Below the pieces are notes generated by a model, which saw only the letters and a program-made list of their open reading frames with translations, was not told the origin of the DNA and ran no database searches. This document shows, piece by piece, positions 5,859 to 5,925 of a stretch of 5,925 nucleotides of DNA; within the stretch, counting starts at the first letter, position 1; each line of letters opens with the position of its first letter. Location of the stretch: assembly GCA_027295245.1 (NCBI GenBank), contig JAPULF010000475.1, forward strand, positions 1-5,925, written 5' to 3'. Both the position numbers and the translations under genes were made by a program. Source of the DNA: Planctomycetota bacterium (lineage in GTDB: Bacteria; Planctomycetota; Phycisphaerae; UBA1845; UTPLA1).

Positions 5859-5925
5859 GAGTGCGACAGCGGTTTCCGAAAAGCGCCTAATCGACCGAAA
5901 GGTACTGGACGCTGAACCAGTTCTT

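Larger units (their letters stand above)
5223..5925. other. 703-base region without a supported gene
   Basis: No frame on either strand shows a recognisable domain, a credible ribosome site or a protein-like composition. The open frames here (for example minus-strand 5301-5711) are rich in Arg, Ser, Thr and Trp and read as back-translated non-coding DNA. What can be seen is a GAGCATTC motif at 5371, a 5-bp hairpin at 5396-5408 (ACCGC/GCGGT), a longer hairpin at 5613-5640 and another at 5834-5858. At the right edge a minus-strand frame from 5925 to a TAG at 5887 reads KNWFSVQYLSVD, possibly the tail of a gene starting outside the window. The base composition looks less GC-rich in third positions than the genes. 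It may be intergenic repeat, a decayed gene or a structured RNA. Confidence 0.55.

Overview
The window is GC-rich chromosomal DNA, probably bacterial. Several traits fit a Planctomycetota or related PVC-group genome. There is a DUF1569 protein, a family common in planctomycetes. Start sites often lack a clean Shine-Dalgarno (SD) sequence. The genes are loosely spaced, mostly single and of mixed function, and intergenic DNA carries hairpins of the GGCG-AGA-CGCC type. The lineage call is inference from gene content only. I see no rRNA, tRNA, CRISPR array, transposase or integrase.

Layout. Positions 1-394 (minus) hold the N-terminal 131 codons of a DUF1569 (DinB-like superfamily) protein that runs off the left edge. 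Positions 395-589 are a short non-coding stretch with a hairpin and a half-palindromic motif. Positions 590-1576 (minus) encode a probably exported protein with two tandem SnoaL/DUF4440-like (NTF2 fold) domains. Positions 1646-1810 (minus) encode a 54-residue cysteine-rich YHS/TRASH-like metal-binding protein that is easily missed because of its size. Positions 1927-2841 (minus) encode an AraC-family regulator, possibly starting further upstream. Positions 3006-4142 (minus) encode an HTH_42 superfamily protein of the AlkZ/YcaQ DNA-glycosylase type with a QAQ motif. After a 255-base divergent gap, positions 4398-5222 (plus) encode a class I SAM-dependent methyltransferase. Positions 5223-5925 hold no gene I can support. 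They contain several hairpins, a second copy of the GAGCATTC motif, and perhaps the last dozen codons of a minus-strand gene entering from the right edge.

How the genes fit together. All genes left of 4142 lie on the minus strand. Their spacing (32-164 bases from the glycosylase to AraC depending on the AraC start, 116 from AraC to the YHS-like gene, 69 from there to the SnoaL gene, 195 to DUF1569) does not make a convincing single operon. The tightest pair is the YHS-like and SnoaL-like genes. The AraC protein could control its downstream neighbours or the glycosylase, but no operator is visible. I do not see a coherent novel defence, biosynthetic or mobile system. The items most worth a second look are the QAQ-type glycosylase homologue, the small zinc-ribbon-like gene, and the unexplained right-hand intergenic region.
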